Positions 24,701-36,190 of a DNA stretch of 64,000 bases are shown one piece after another. The position numbers and the translations under genes were made by a program. This stretch comes from Melieria omissa. Its lineage: Eukaryota; Arthropoda; Insecta; Diptera; Ulidiidae. Numbering within the stretch: position 1 is the first letter of the stretch; each line of letters starts with the position of its first letter. The notes under the pieces were generated by a model. That model ran no database searches, had not been told where the DNA came from, and saw only the letters and a program-made list of their open reading frames with translations. The stretch covers positions 25,590,963 through 25,654,962 of the forward strand of contig OZ020269.1 of NCBI GenBank assembly GCA_963971225.1, in the 5' to 3' direction.

Positions 24701-25742
24701 AATAAAAAGCTGCCAGGCAGTCTCGTTGAAAGATTTTCTGCAGCTCGGAACAGTCTTTGATGATATTAAAACTGCATCCGGAGCCTTAAGAGTGGATTTG
24801 CTGACGATAATATCACGATATCGCATGCCAATATTCCGCTTGCCTTAAGACAATAGGAAGCTGGAGACCTGGAAGACGTTGCAGCGATCTGGCAGCCGGA
24901 GCTTCAAATTAAGATTGTATTTTTTTGAGTAGATAGCACAGTACACCTTGTCAAACAACTTGGACCCGTCTGTAGGTAAAAAAAGACATCACTTAGTTCC
25001 CATTCGGCTCTAGATGGGATTGGAATATGGTTATCTTTATTAAAGGAGAACTTTCTTGTTATGCAATTTACGTTCTGAGATAAATAAAGTTAAAATAAAT
25101 GAAGTTAAACTAGAAAATAAATAAAAAAGTTTCAAACTGTTGAGCGCCCATTACGCAGAGGCTTCATGATCTCCATAATGAAATAATTATGAAGTCTTAG
25201 GTCTTTATAACCAAATATGAAATATATTTTTAACCGTAGATCGAGTTTCAAAAAAATTAAGGAATCCTATCCTATGTATACAAAGGAGAGAATTATAAAC
25301 TTTTCAATTTTCTTAAGACCTCTTTCTTAAAAAAGTGTGAAAGATGGTTTTAAACCAGCATAATCCCAACACAACAAAGTTACAAAGAATGGTTAAATTA
25401 ATTATATCCTGAAAAAAGTTATAATAAAACAAAAAACCAAATGTATCATTATTGATACAAAGCTCGATCTACGGTGTATTGAAATATCATAAGAAGTTAA
25501 CTCTAAACCGCCCTAATTCCATTCTTATAGCCTATTTTTAGGCCCTTTTTGGTTTTCGCTCTTTTAAAAATTCATTATCCATTCTTTTCTTAAATTATAC
25601 TAAATTATTTTCTATGTTTTCTCTGTCATTTTAGAATCATCTACCAAATATTAAGGTACACGCCTATTTTGCACCAGTTACACCGCCACCAGTCACTACT
25701 GGACATCGTCCCCGGTATTGTCGGTGTTGTGAGATTCTCTGA
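15705..25742 (+). CDS. F-box/LRR protein, FBXL20/FBXL2-like (fly CG9003 orthologue); 3' seven exons
   Basis: Seven exons join in frame: 15705-15788, 15852-15946, 16017-16194, 23069-23257, 23386-23679, 23775-23987 and 25635-25742 (TGA), all with GT donors and AG acceptors and matching phases. They encode about 386 residues, starting VCKYWNVLALDGSSWQ, the segment just after the F-box in FBXL2/FBXL20. Successive leucine-rich repeats of the cysteine-containing type follow (for example HLDLSECKKITD, LEINVSWCHLIS, LEVSGCRNFTD, MDLEECNQITD, LTLSHCELITDDG). The end is NHLPNIKVHAYFAP...RYCRCCEIL. Known role of the family: substrate receptor of SCF ubiquitin ligases, with the F-box binding Skp1 and the LRR arc binding targets. 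CEIL is a CaaX-type box that could direct geranylgeranylation and membrane attachment, as in FBXL2. The F-box itself (about 50 residues) is encoded further 5' and was not found here. Confidence 0.95.
16278..16780 (+). mobile_element. Solo LTR of an LTR retrotransposon, in FBXL intron 3
   Basis: It begins TGTTACC and ends CGTAACA(A), giving short inverted ends, and is about 502 bp long. It is flanked by TATC on both sides, a 4-bp target duplication if the last A belongs to the LTR. The internal signals have LTR logic: a TATAAAA box at 16579-16585 and AATAAA at 16673-16678. No gag-pol lies beside it, so it is a recombined solo LTR. A diverged second copy in opposite orientation lies at 58998-59470. 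The ends and duplication size fit a gypsy-type element, but this is inference. Confidence 0.75.
16781..18767. other. FBXL intron 3, first part: AT-rich, no gene
   Basis: Intronic sequence with poly(T)/poly(A) runs (about 17170-17195) and no coding resemblance. At about 18466-18510 there is a phrase (GAAATCCATTATTTTTGCATG) similar to the sequence at about 35335-35365 beside another mariner copy. It is probably the outer part of the mariner remnant that follows. Confidence 0.5.
18768..18850. mobile_element. Possible half of a TTAA-type (piggyBac-like) MITE
   Basis: TTAACCCTGTAGCTCC at 18768 is followed by the palindrome GGGTCAATATGACCC (18790-18804). TTAA followed by CCCT is the usual piggyBac-like terminus. 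No opposite end was found nearby. Confidence 0.35.
18985..19385 (-). pseudogene. Mariner transposase C-terminal remnant
   Basis: The minus strand from 19310 reads VFHQDNAWPYTSIVTRQKQ (HQDNA..H, second catalytic Asp) and VLMHPFYSPDVASNYFTLFLSM, corresponding to YSPDLAPSDYHLF with the third Asp position changed to Asn. ADEKCAPREACE follows. Upstream to 19385 are broken frames matching TLNSDLYCQQLDRL. It is a decayed DD34D mariner of the same group as the remnants at 35.3 kb and 53.8 kb. Confidence 0.75.
19386..20440. other. FBXL intron 3, central noncoding part
   Basis: AT-rich then T/C-rich intronic DNA. An A-run lies at about 19508-19525 and a GAGAGAGAGAGCGAGAGAG tract at about 20057-20077. 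The frames are low-complexity and match no family. Confidence 0.5.
20452..21300. repeat. Microsatellite cluster in intron 3 (GT, ATG, TTG, CT)
   Basis: Dense simple repeats: GT-rich 20452-20474, (ATG)n 20641-20655, (TTG)n 20664-20687, GT-rich 20820-20835, (GT)n 20970-20991, (CT)n 21098-21118 and (GT)n 21273-21296. These create long open frames made of Val, Cys and Leu that are not genes. Confidence 0.85.
21634..22110. repeat. T-rich tandem repeat, three copies of ~145-200 bp
   Basis: A phrase GCGACTT(T/G)CATTTTTTTCATTG followed by CTCCCACTAGCTACAATTTTT recurs starting at about 21636, 21781 and 21982. Each copy is followed by T-runs and a GTTGTTATGCATTTTCCATT link. Unit length grows through expansion of the TTTTATTTT tracts. 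It lies inside FBXL intron 3. Confidence 0.8.
22111..23068. other. FBXL intron 3, last part
   Basis: T-rich and GTT-rich intronic sequence, with a GT run at about 22669-22690. No coding resemblance. It ends at the AG acceptor of the exon at 23069. Confidence 0.6.
24115..25025 (-). mobile_element. RNase H-bearing non-LTR retrotransposon 3' part in FBXL intron 6
   Basis: Reading leftward from about 25020, the minus strand keeps weak RNase H motifs (SKTLKAPDAV..., then FIHLCWVPERRNIS for the WVPGH region, KVDELAW). The C-terminal tail follows: QDQIRTMIGVLRGHFSMGILARRFGLL at about 24440-24360. The 3' noncoding tail (24240-24120) contains ACTGGTCCTTCATGGCCTT and TAGCCACTCCTGCC, shared with other copies in this window. 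It is truncated and frame-broken, antisense to the host gene. Confidence 0.65.
25026..25634. other. FBXL intron 6, remainder
   Basis: AT-rich intronic sequence with nothing recognisable. It ends in a pyrimidine tract and TTTTAG acceptor at 25634. Confidence 0.6.
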
Positions 25743-28214
25743 GATTCGGCCATCGGCTTCGCCAGGAAATTCTTGTGCAAGGGCCCCACTGACTGATGTT
25801 TGTATATATTTACTAGTACGTTTCTAATTGTTATAATGATCATTACGATATCGCTGACCCTCATGTATCTCTTCGTGATGATTTTCTATGTTTTGTTATA
25901 AATAATCAAAAATGAAATTACAACCACAACAACAACAAGAACATAATAAACAATATAAAAATCATAAGCAAAGCAAATGCAAGAAAAGAGAACATAGACA
26001 AAAGAAGGGACGAAAATCATAGAAACCGAATGTATGTAAATGAGCAATCGAAATTGAAATTGAAAGTCGTCAATTGTTTCGAACAATTGCCAAACAATCG
26101 AATGCAGAAATGTATGAGACCAAAAGAGAAGAAGAAGAAGAACAATACGAACGAAAATGTTATGGAAGGAACGATTATAGAAATAACAATTTCCAGCCGA
26201 AAATGTGTGCAAAATTCTAAAACTCAAATCAAAAACGAACCAACCAACCAGAATGAATAAGAACAAAATCTCTAAGCGACCAACACACAGATGCATCAAA
26301 GCTGCAATTTGGTGTTTTACTGATTTTAATTAATTTAAATCTATGAAATAATCTGCATTCGTTTCGATGCCAGAAAAATCGTTAAAATGTATTGCAATTT
26401 TTGTAAGAAAGAGACAAATATTGGAAAATCTGCAACGATTGAGTTAACAAAAGAAAACAAACTGAAAAGAATACGAAAACGTTTTGTGATTTTTGCGACT
26501 TTGCCTGTGTTTACTTTAATTTTACTTTTAATTTGTATGTTTTTTGTTATTTACATTTAGAACGACGAGAGAAAACAAAAAGAAAAGCAACACTTGTACC
26601 ACGATTACTATAGCTCAACAACTACAAAAACAACAACAACTACTCTTGTCATTAGTTTGTTTGATAATTTCATTGATTGTTGTCCAAATTGATTGTTGAA
26701 AGCAACAACAAGTATAATAACAACAACACTAACTATGTTCGGTTATAATTTCGTTGATTTGTGTTTGCGGCAACTTTTGATTGTTTTAATTTGTTTTTTA
26801 CATTAGACTTAATTTTACGAAAGATATGACCACCAAAAACAAAACGACAAACACAACAACCACCAACCACCAATACAGCAACACGTAGTTCACTAACAAC
26901 TGGCAATAAGTGAGAGTGTAGAATCGAACTTGAATCGAAGAGGACATGAGATTTTCTACAAAGAACGCCAAGGCCTCGGTTCGTGCTCGAACAATTGCGG
27001 CCAACATTGTGTTGTGCGCCTTTTTTTTGTTTTTGCTAATTCAGCAAACGAAGGCTGAGCATTTAAAACCAAGTTTCACCAAAAATTGGCCGACAAGCAA
27101 CGAAATGCGAAAGTCAACAATAAATTCTTGTTAAATTTATTAGTTATTTTCTACCGAATTGGCCCCATTTGCATCCCATTCGACGAGCTCAACAAGCGGG
27201 CAATTCGCTGCGGGTCTCTTGTGAACTATAAACGCGGGCTGGGGCGGCCAAGTTGTAAGCAGCTCGCTTCAGCCAACAAGAAAAGCGACAACTACGAAAG
27301 TTTACTATCTACCAAAAACCAAACAAGAACACAAACAAATTGGGGACATGCGAAGAATTAACAAACAAAATGAAACAAAAAAAGAAAAACAAATTTTTGG
27401 GGTTCGATAGTAGTAACAAATAATAATAATAACAACAAGAAAACAAAAAACCCGAAACAACAACTAATCTTAATGTTTAAGTATGTAGATGTGTGATAAA
27501 TGCTTTTAAATTTTTAAACTAATAATATTAAAAGAAATACTATTAAATAATATTAATTATTAAATATAAAAAAGCATATGAATATTATGAAATATATATA
27601 CATTAAATAAACCAACAAAAAACGATTCAAATAAAATTTCAACTACATTTGAAGAAAAAAACAATAACAACAAAAAATACAAAAAATTAGAAGCACACTA
27701 ATTGTAAATTTAATGGATGATCGATGTGAGTGACGGATAGAGGCGGCAAAGTGAAAGCAACTTTAGACAACCAGTCAACATTTTGAAGAACAGAGCGGTG
27801 CAGAAGGGGGGTTGCAGTATGGTTGTGTGTGTGAATAGAATATATGTTGTCAGGTGGCCGAAAGCGTCTGTGTTGTAAAATGGCGTAATGCAAACTCGTT
27901 GATAGCTTAAACAAAAAACCATAAAAAAACGTAAAAAGTCATAAAAAACTTCTTAGGTGCAAGCGTGCTTTTTAATTTTGAAATAAAATTAAACAAAAAA
28001 ACTTAACGCTTAACAAAATTACATGATTTTGTGAAGCATCAATGTGGCAGTGCTTAAGAGAAGAGTAATGAATTTATTTTATTTTCGATTTTATTGAAAT
28101 TTCCTTATTTTCGTTGTTATTTCCAATTTATTTTCTGTTAGTGCTATAGTTGTTTCACTATTATTTAAAAATGGTTAGGTATATGTTTTCAAATCTTTAA
28201 AATGTTCCGAAATC
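25743..28214 (+). other. Probable FBXL 3' untranslated region and downstream A-rich sequence
   Basis: After the stop at 25742 the + strand is strongly A-rich and rich in CAA/AAC triplets, as fly 3' untranslated regions often are. Polyadenylation-like AATAAA hexamers occur in the 27.6 kb area, but the true end cannot be chosen. A frame at 26946-27134 starts with a basic then hydrophobic stretch (signal-like, VLCAFFLFLLIQQTKA). It has no recognisable relatives and is treated as unproven. Confidence 0.45.
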
Positions 28215-28330
28215 AATGACATTTATACGAGTGTAAGGTGGGTAGTGGCTGCCTCTGTACGAGACTCACTTAGGCCTGGGACATGGGTCCGTTGTGATAC
28301 CACAAGTTCCAACCGTTTGAAGTTTAAAAT
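28215..28330 (-). mobile_element. 3' tail fragment of an RNase H non-LTR family
   Basis: The minus strand reads ACTTGTGGTATCACAACGG ... GGCCTAAGTGAGTC ... CAGCCACTACCCACC. This is the same 3' noncoding tail seen at 45075-45160 (+), 62277-62360 (+) and 24120-24240 (-). Confidence 0.6.
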
Positions 28331-28899
28331 TGTTTAAGGAAGAATTTCGTCTGGGAAGTATTATGGTTTAAGTAAATCTTTGCTCTTACTTGAAGAAGTT
28401 TTTTTTGAGAATTGAAACCTAATTTCGTATTACTTTGTTGCTTTAAAATACGAACGAATACCATAATCAGAAGACAATGAAGTAAACGATTAAAGTTCGG
28501 ATTGACCAGAGCAACTGTGATCGTTGGCGATCGTCGAACGTCTCTCGTTTCTACTATGACGGAAAACAAAATTACTTATATCTAGAATCTATTCCTCAAT
28601 TGAAATTAAAGGGCAGTTTAGGTTATGATGACAACTTAAGGAGCTCACATAAGCCATTGTGACTCATTGACTCATTGTGTTACCACAAAAATGAGAAAAA
28701 CAACTCCCAGGTGAAAAAGGAACACATTGAAACTCACTTATGAAACGGTTGAAGTCTTAGACGGCAATGGTTGGCAGATTGGCTTAACCAGCAAAGGTGC
28801 CCCTAAGTGACGAAATGTTCTCGGAGTCAAAATAATGACACGTAAGGTTGTCTATGCCCGTCAAATGGTTCCAATCGTCTAGTGATGTGGAGATGAAGA
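28331..28899. other. Noncoding, transposon-like debris
   Basis: No frame is recognised. At about 28640-28700 a CACATAAGCCATTGTGA / TGTGTTACCACA stretch resembles another decayed copy of the same retroelement tail on the minus strand. Confidence 0.35.
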
Positions 28900-29160
28900 A
28901 TAGGTAGAAACCATTCTATACCAGTTCTGCTGGAACGTCTACGCTTACCCTGGGGTCAAGATTCCTGACGGCTTTGTATGAATGTCGAAATAATGAATCT
29001 GAGCTTCTTCATTAAGAGGTCGAACGGGTTTGTCTCCCAGATTGGAATTTTTGGAGCTAACCAGAGGAATCTAAGAAAATATTGACACTGGACAATTTTG
29101 GTCTCCGAGTAGAAATGTAGTCTGTGTCGCACACATCTTTCCCTACCTAACCTAATGTAA
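28900..29160 (+). mobile_element. Non-LTR retrotransposon C-terminal fragment
   Basis: The + strand shows broken C-terminal coding sequence (CTGGGGTCAAGATTCCTG, then a TTTGTCTCCCAGATTGG region) ending in CACACATCTTTCCCTACC and CCTAACC. It aligns end to end with the copy at 61730-61985 on the same strand. Confidence 0.65.
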
Positions 29161-30537
29161 GGTTTGAAGGAGTTCACTTCTTTTTCCACTGGGCCGCAGC
29201 TACGACAGTGCTCAGTGACTCGGATCATTTCACGGTCCTGCCCAGAGGCAGGACATGTGTAGCGTACTATCAAATATGATAATCTTTTCCAAGTGATTGG
29301 TCCATAGAAAATAACGTCATTAACGTTACTTTGGAAACTTCAAGGACGATTCTAAGGTCACTTTTCTTTCTTAATGTTTTTTCGAGATAATATTTTTCCC
29401 AAAACGAATTTTCTTCAACGAAATATTCATTTAAAATTTGATTCATTGAATATTTCCTTAAGAAATTAAACTAAAATAATAAAATTAAATCTTTTTTTAC
29501 TTTGGTTCATATAAAAAACAATATTGTCTCTTTATTACGAATTCTTACAAATGAAATATTTAGTTAAAATCGAATTCTTTGCTTTTTTACTATTATTTTT
29601 ATTTTTATTTTTATTTTCACTTTTCTATGCTTTGGTATTTTTGACTCCTGTTCGTGTGATGAAAAATATAAAACAACAGGTGACGAATTTTCTTCAACGA
29701 AATATTTAGTTAAAATCGAATATTCCAACTTTCTGATTTTATCTTTCAACTATTACAAGTATTTTCATTTTGGCTGCTGTCACATTCAGTTAAATTCTTG
29801 AACAACTTCTGCTTCGCTGCAAAGCTCCAACGCTTGTTAAGTGTTTATTACCATTGAATTATTTATTTTAAGTTTCTTTCTAGTTGATTTACAGTGAAGA
29901 CAGCTGCAACATTTTGCTTATTTTTTGTGTTAATATTCCGATGTGCATTCTCATTCATAAACACTAAGCGGTAAGATCAATGGGTATATAGAGTATAAAA
30001 AAACCAACTATATATATTTTAACTATTGCTAATTAACGACATACTCATACTGTACTTTATGTCTGAGAATGGGCATTGAACATTGAATGTAAATATTGGC
30101 ACAAAATTGAAAGCAAAACTAAAACACATAAACGATTGAATACCAAAGTAAAGAGTAACAAAAATGAATAAACTTAAGTCAAATGAATAAAAGTAAGGAA
30201 TGTTTATGCAGCTACTTTTTTGTATTTAGTCTGTGATGTTATAAGATAAAACAAAGAAAAAAAATAAACAAAAAAAAAACAATAAGAAAAAACATTAAAT
30301 AAGAATCAACTACGGAAAATGCATACATACACATACAAAAAATGCATACAAATACATACAAAAAATGCATGTAGACTTATACAAAGGGAACCGGAAAGTG
30401 AAAAGGAGCAGTGATGGGCAAGAAATGAGGAAGACGGAATGTTGTGTGTGCAATAAGGAGGAGAATAAATGTCGAGACTACATGGAGAAGTGGCGTTTGC
30501 TGTCTCAGATCGAAAAAAGAAAAATTCATATTTTTCA
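29161..30537. other. Noncoding stretch
   Basis: AT-rich sequence with no gene recognised. A 66-codon frame at 30365-30565 contains CCVCNKEENKC but lacks any complete zinc-binding pattern I can name. Confidence 0.45.
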
Positions 30538-33500
30538 TGAATACCAAACAAGCGGTGTGGAGTAGTGCAAGGATTAGTTTTTCATTTAGTCATTTTAATG
30601 AAATTAATTTATTTATTACACAATTTAATGTTAATTATTATTTATAAGTTAGTTGTTTTTAGTCATTAATAATTATTTACTAATTATTAAATATTAATTA
30701 TACATTTTTTTATAAGTAGTTATTATAATTACTCAAATTTTTTATTATAATTAATTTATTATTTTTATCATTTAAATAATTAATTATAATTATAAATACA
30801 TGTATTTTATAATTATAAATAATTAATGAATGAAAATAATTTAATTAATAATTAATTATAATTTTTTTATTATATTTTTATTTTATATTATATAATTAAT
30901 TATAATTTTTTATTATAATTAATTTATTATTTTTATCATTAATCAATTATAAATAATTAATTATAATTATAAATACATATATCTTATAATTATTAAAATA
31001 TATATTTTATAAATAATTAATAAATGAAAATAATTTAATTAATAATTAATTATTAATTAATTAATTTATTATTAATTAATTTATTATTAATTATTATTAA
31101 TTAATAATAATTAATTATTAATTAATTAATTAATAATAATTAATTATTAATTAATTAATTAATAATAATTAATTATTAATTAATTAATTATTAATTATTA
31201 TTATTAATTAATTAATTATTAATTAGTTATTAATTATTAATAATTAATTATTATTAATTATATTTAATTAATAATTATAATTTTATTAATTATTAATAAT
31301 TAATTATTATTAATTATTATATTAATAATAATTAATTATTAATAATTAATTAATAATTAATAATAATTTATATTTTATTAATAATTTTTTAAATTAATAA
31401 ATATTAATATTTAATTAATAATTATAATTTTATTAATTATTAATAATTAATTATTATTAATTATTATATTAATAATAATTAATTATTAATAATTAATTAA
31501 TAATTAATAATTATTATTAAGTATTAATAATTAATTAATAATTAATTAATTATTTTTCTTAATTAAGAAACATTTTTTAAAATAAATTATTATTTATTCA
31601 TTTGTTGATTTTATATTATTGATTACCAGCAAATACTAATTATAAATTGATTAATATTAAATACTAAGCATAATTAATTAATCGGTAATTTTTACTTATC
31701 TATTAATTATAAATTAATTATCATTTTTTATCATTATTTAATAGTTATTGATTAAATCAGGTGTTGAAAATATTGTCTTGAATGCCAAACCAGTTGTGCG
31801 GAGTAATGCAGGCATTACTTTTGCATTTAGATCATTTATGAAATAAATTAATTCATTACTTACATAATTTATTATTAATTAATTATTAATCATTACAAAC
31901 TAGTTATTAGTTACTAGTCATTAAGTAATAGTCAGCTCCAAATCGTTAACTATTAATTATTCATTATAAATTTGTTGTTAATTAATACAAATTAAATATG
32001 AATTTTTACCATAAATGTATTGTAATTATTAATTAAAATTATTATATTTATTTCATTATTGTAATTATTAGTTGAAATTATTGTAATTATTAATTAAAAT
32101 TATTTTTAGCATTAATTTCTAGTTATATTTATTGTTAATTATAAATCATTATTTATTGACTATTAGTTCAACTATTTCAATTTTATAATTAATTAATGAA
32201 TTAGTTAAGGTATTGATTACATTTCTAATTATTAATTATTTCTTTTATTTATTAATTAGTAATGAATTATTAGTTTTTGATTACCGATTTCGTATTTTTG
32301 ATTATTGATTAACAAATATGATTTGTTACTTGTAAGCAATTCTTAATTATAAATTAATTATTATTAAATTATAAATTATTCATTACAAATAAATTATTAT
32401 TTGTTACTTATTTTAAAAGATTAATCATTGATTATTGTTGATTATTAATAATTAATTTCAAATTAAAAAAATTCTTATATTATTTAATAATAGTAAATCA
32501 GTACTGATTGGTTATAATTTAAATTACTTATTAAATTAGCTTATTTAACTAGTTAATTAAATTAAAAATTGTATGAAATTAGTAAAAAATGTATTGATAA
32601 CATATTAAATATGTAGTTAATTATTATTGTTTTTTAATTTTTAGTTAGTAATAATTGATTTATAATTTTAGATTTTTTATTATTGATTAGTTTTAATTAA
32701 TTTTTAATTAGTTACTTATTAGTTACTTACTTATTAATTATATTACTAATTATAAATTATAAGTAAAAACCTATAGATTTCTAGTTTCAAATAAATTATT
32801 TTATTTTTATTAGTTTTAAATTGAAATTTTAGTTATTCACCAAATCAGATGTTGTAAATATTTATTTTTCTTTAAATTAATGAAAATAATTAATTATTTT
32901 TCAAATTATTTCTTTTTTGTTATTTATTTTAGTTTATTCATTTCATTAATTATTATTAATTAATTATTTTTTATTAGTTGATAACTAATAGTTATTAATA
33001 ATCATGAAATTTTCTTTTAACTAATGTAAATAGTTTCTTCATTTTTTTTGTTATTTATTTTAGTTTATTAATTTCTTTAATTGTTCATTTGTTATATTTT
33101 ATTAATAATTAATAAATTGTTATTAACAATCATTAAGTTTTAGTTATTAATTGATTATAAATAACGAACTATCAATAAGTAATAATAATTAATCAGTAAT
33201 AAAAAATCGAATTATTTATTGATTTTTAGACATTAGTCATTTATCAATTATTAATAAAAGCAAATTATTAATTTTTAGTTACTAATTAATTACTAAATAA
33301 TAATCAATTACGATCTTATTATAATTTAATGTAATTTAATTTAATTTAAGTTTTATTAATGATTACTAGTATTAATCATTAGTCATTAATAAAAAAGAAT
33401 TTATTTGTATTAAGTTAATATTTATTATTAAATCTTAATTATCACTTATGTATTTGTTATTTGTTGTTTACTATATATCATTAATTACAAATTTTTAGTT

Positions 33501-33760
33501 TTCATGATTAATCAATGAAGGATGATAAGTTCTTAATTAGTCATTAATACAATTATTATTTTTTATTTTTTATTAATTATTAATTATTATTATTTATTTA
33601 GTTATTACTTATTATGAAATCTTAATTATCAATTATCTATTTGTTATTTATGGTTTACTATATAAATATAATTAATTATAAATTTTTAGTTATTTATGAT
33701 TAATGAATGAATGATTCGTGATTAGTTCTCAAGTATTATTTAATAAATATTTAATTGAGA
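30538..33760. repeat. Extreme AT-rich block of TAATTA-type units with higher-order duplication
   Basis: About 3.2 kb made almost wholly of A and T, dominated by TTAATTAATTA/TAATAATTAATTATTA arrangements. Internal duplications are visible. 31262-31365 recurs almost unchanged at 31409-31512. A stretch at about 30735-30840 recurs at about 30907-31010, and about 33432-33530 recurs in diverged form at about 33622-33715. A less AT-rich anchor (AATACCAAACAAGCGG..GTGGAGTAGTGCA at 30540) recurs at 31781, and part of a related anchor (AAATCAGRTGTTG) occurs at 31755 and 32844, implying a unit near 1.1-1.24 kb. No coding potential. Confidence 0.9.
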
Positions 33761-35329
33761 AGCAACAAATCGGTTGAACATAAATTATGTATGCTATCGA
33801 CTTCACATCCACGAACCAGAAAATTTTTGTTTATTCTTCTTCAGAAAGTAGTAACCTCACTTCTTTCAAATGCCTTTTTTTTGCTTTTAATTCATTGATT
33901 TAATTTCCTTGCACTCTCCTGTTGCTCTTCTTGGCGCTGAGAAGTCATTAAATGCGCCTAAAATGCAGGAATTTGTCCAACAAACAAAACCAATGCAAAA
34001 CGATTGGTACAAAAACAAAAAAAGAGAGCAACAAACGCATTGAGAGAAACTAGCGGAAAAATGTGCAACACGGCAAACCCTGTTGGAATAGAAAAAAAAA
34101 CGAGACGTACGCAGCGACAAGCAACAAATAACATGAAAGTTTTAAACTTAAACAATAATTACGAGTTTTAATTAAAACAAAAAAAAAATACAAAAAATAA
34201 CAAATACCACAGCTAAACTAACCAAAGAATAAGTAAACCAAAACCAAACCAAATTATAATAAAAATTAAAAGAAAAAAACCATATAGAACATGAAGAAGC
34301 ATATTTTCTTGAAGACTTTTTAAATAACGCGTGTAAAGTGCAACAGAGAAAAGTTACCATTTGAAGTGTTAAGCAAACGTTTAAGAACAGCAAATGCAAC
34401 AAAAACCACAAAGAAAATTTAAACAAAAAGAATGTATTTCTATTTTCCTAAGCCCACTTTCGATAATTACAAACAAAAAAAGTTAAAAGTACCAAAAATT
34501 AAACAAAACAAACAAACACACACACATTCATATATACATATATATATATATATATACATAGCAACAAGCATGAAAATAAATCAATATTCAATAAAACAAC
34601 AAAATAGCCGAAAATGCGCGAAGGCACCAAAATTGCAATAACAATAAAAATCGAGTGTCGACACTAGAAATACCCACGTGCGATTATATATTAGAATCGA
34701 ACGCCGATGCATTCACATATATAAATATTATGTATACATACATACACATGTGTGGAGTTCAAATGGGCGGCGCAGTTTTGCGGTGCACGAGCGGAGGGAG
34801 GAAGGAGGTGTAAGTGTGTGATTAAAGGGTCGCTGGTCGTTTGATGGTCGATTGTGAAAAATTATAATGAAAGTTCAATGCTTCGGTTCAACAGACAAAC
34901 ATATGACGAATAAATAGCAAAAAGTAGGCAAATAGTTTGAAAATTCGTTGAACTGTTGTTGTGGCACAGAAGATGAATTAACTTCGAGCAGAGCAACACG
35001 ATCTATCAAAGCGTCTAGCAATCGATTTTGAGACTCGAAATGTAGCACACAACTGAACCGATACCAATAAATTGTACTCTGAATAGTGTATAACACTGTG
35101 CGACAGCGATTTTCACACATGAATACATTGGCAAGGGTGATAAATAATCTGACTTATTCTTGTATCTTTTTTATAACTTATTCAGTTGTAACGTGGTTTG
35201 GTAATTTTTTAAAATAACTTTTGTTTCTTAAATCAATTGAAAGACATTTATTTTTTTATATTTTTTTGTTAAAATAATTTAAAAAATTAAGTCATAGTTT
35301 TAGCTATGAAGAATGCTAAAGTTGTAGTA
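33761..35329. other. A-rich noncoding stretch
   Basis: The + strand is A-rich with CAAAC-type triplets. A (TA)n tract lies at about 34535-34555, followed by CATACATACACATG. No frame resembles a protein family. Confidence 0.5.
34529..34558. repeat. (TA)n microsatellite
   Basis: About ten consecutive TA units flanked by ATAC. Confidence 0.8.
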
Positions 35330-36190
35330 AAGAAAAATCCATATTTTTGCATGAAATTGAAGAATTTATTTGACTTAAAGAATTATTCAACTTAAGCCAA
35401 ATAGTTCTGAACCATTTTTCTGATAACTTACTGTAATTTTGAAGGGAATTCCCTTAAGGTTTTCTCATGGAAACCCAGGCCCCTATTGGCAAAGAACTGG
35501 AACATTAGATTCTTAGAAGCTTTTCTTGAGGTAAATTTTGCGCCATGAACAGAAACAGATAGTAATCATTTGAAGTCAGGTCCAGACTATCAGGTGAATG
35601 CATAAGAAACTCCCAAACACGTTCTCAGCACTTCACTGTGCTGTGAGTCACTGGGTTGGCGTTGTCGCTGGTCGCTTCTGGGCGATTGCTTCCTTCAGAC
35701 GGCCCAATTGTTGACGGTACAGGTCCGAATTAAGAGTTTCCTCGCAGGGAAGCAGCAGATGATTCCCGGGCAATCCCATCAAACAAACAGCGAAACCTTC
35801 CTGACCGTCAATCCTGGCTTGGCCACCGTTTGCTTCAGAAATCAGCTGATTTTGTTGCAATTCCCAGATGGAAATTTGAACCATACGATTTTTTGCATTA
35901 ACTGGTTTAGGATTCATGCATAGATCTTTTATTCGATTGAACCTTATTTAAGTGATTCCAACCGATTTTTTGTGCAATCGAAAACAATGTTTCGAAGATT
36001 GTTGAGCTCAACGATTTCCATGGTTTGATTGACAATTGGCCTTCCAGATCATGTTGCATCTTTAACATCAAAATTACCGAAACGGAATAAAACTTGCATT
36101 CGCATTTATCGAAAAAATTGTCAAATGTGGCGTATTTTCTCTTTGTCAGTTCAAACAAAACTGAGTCAAGCAATCACAAAATTGTCTGGA
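35330..36190 (-). pseudogene. Decayed near full-length mariner (DD34D)
   Basis: Reading leftward, successive minus-strand frames align to a mariner transposase: a helix-turn-helix region (SSTIFETLFSIAQKIGWNHL), a broken central domain around 35860-35760, CEETLNSDLYRQQLGRLKEAIAQKRP (about 35745-35665), and WEFLMHSPDSLDLTSNDYYLFLFM (about 35615-35550), the degraded PYSPDLAPSDYHLF motif. Many stops and frameshifts make it inactive. The outer sequence at 35335-35365 resembles that flanking the 18.5-19.4 kb remnant, so both derive from one family. Confidence 0.75.

Noticed and set aside
30365..30565. Small Cys-containing frame (CCVCNKEENKC)
   Set aside because: The spacing does not complete any zinc-binding motif I can name.
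30538..33760. Mitochondrial control-region insertion
   Set aside because: The AT richness is similar, but no adjoining mitochondrial tRNA, rRNA or protein sequence was seen, and the internal duplications explain the block.
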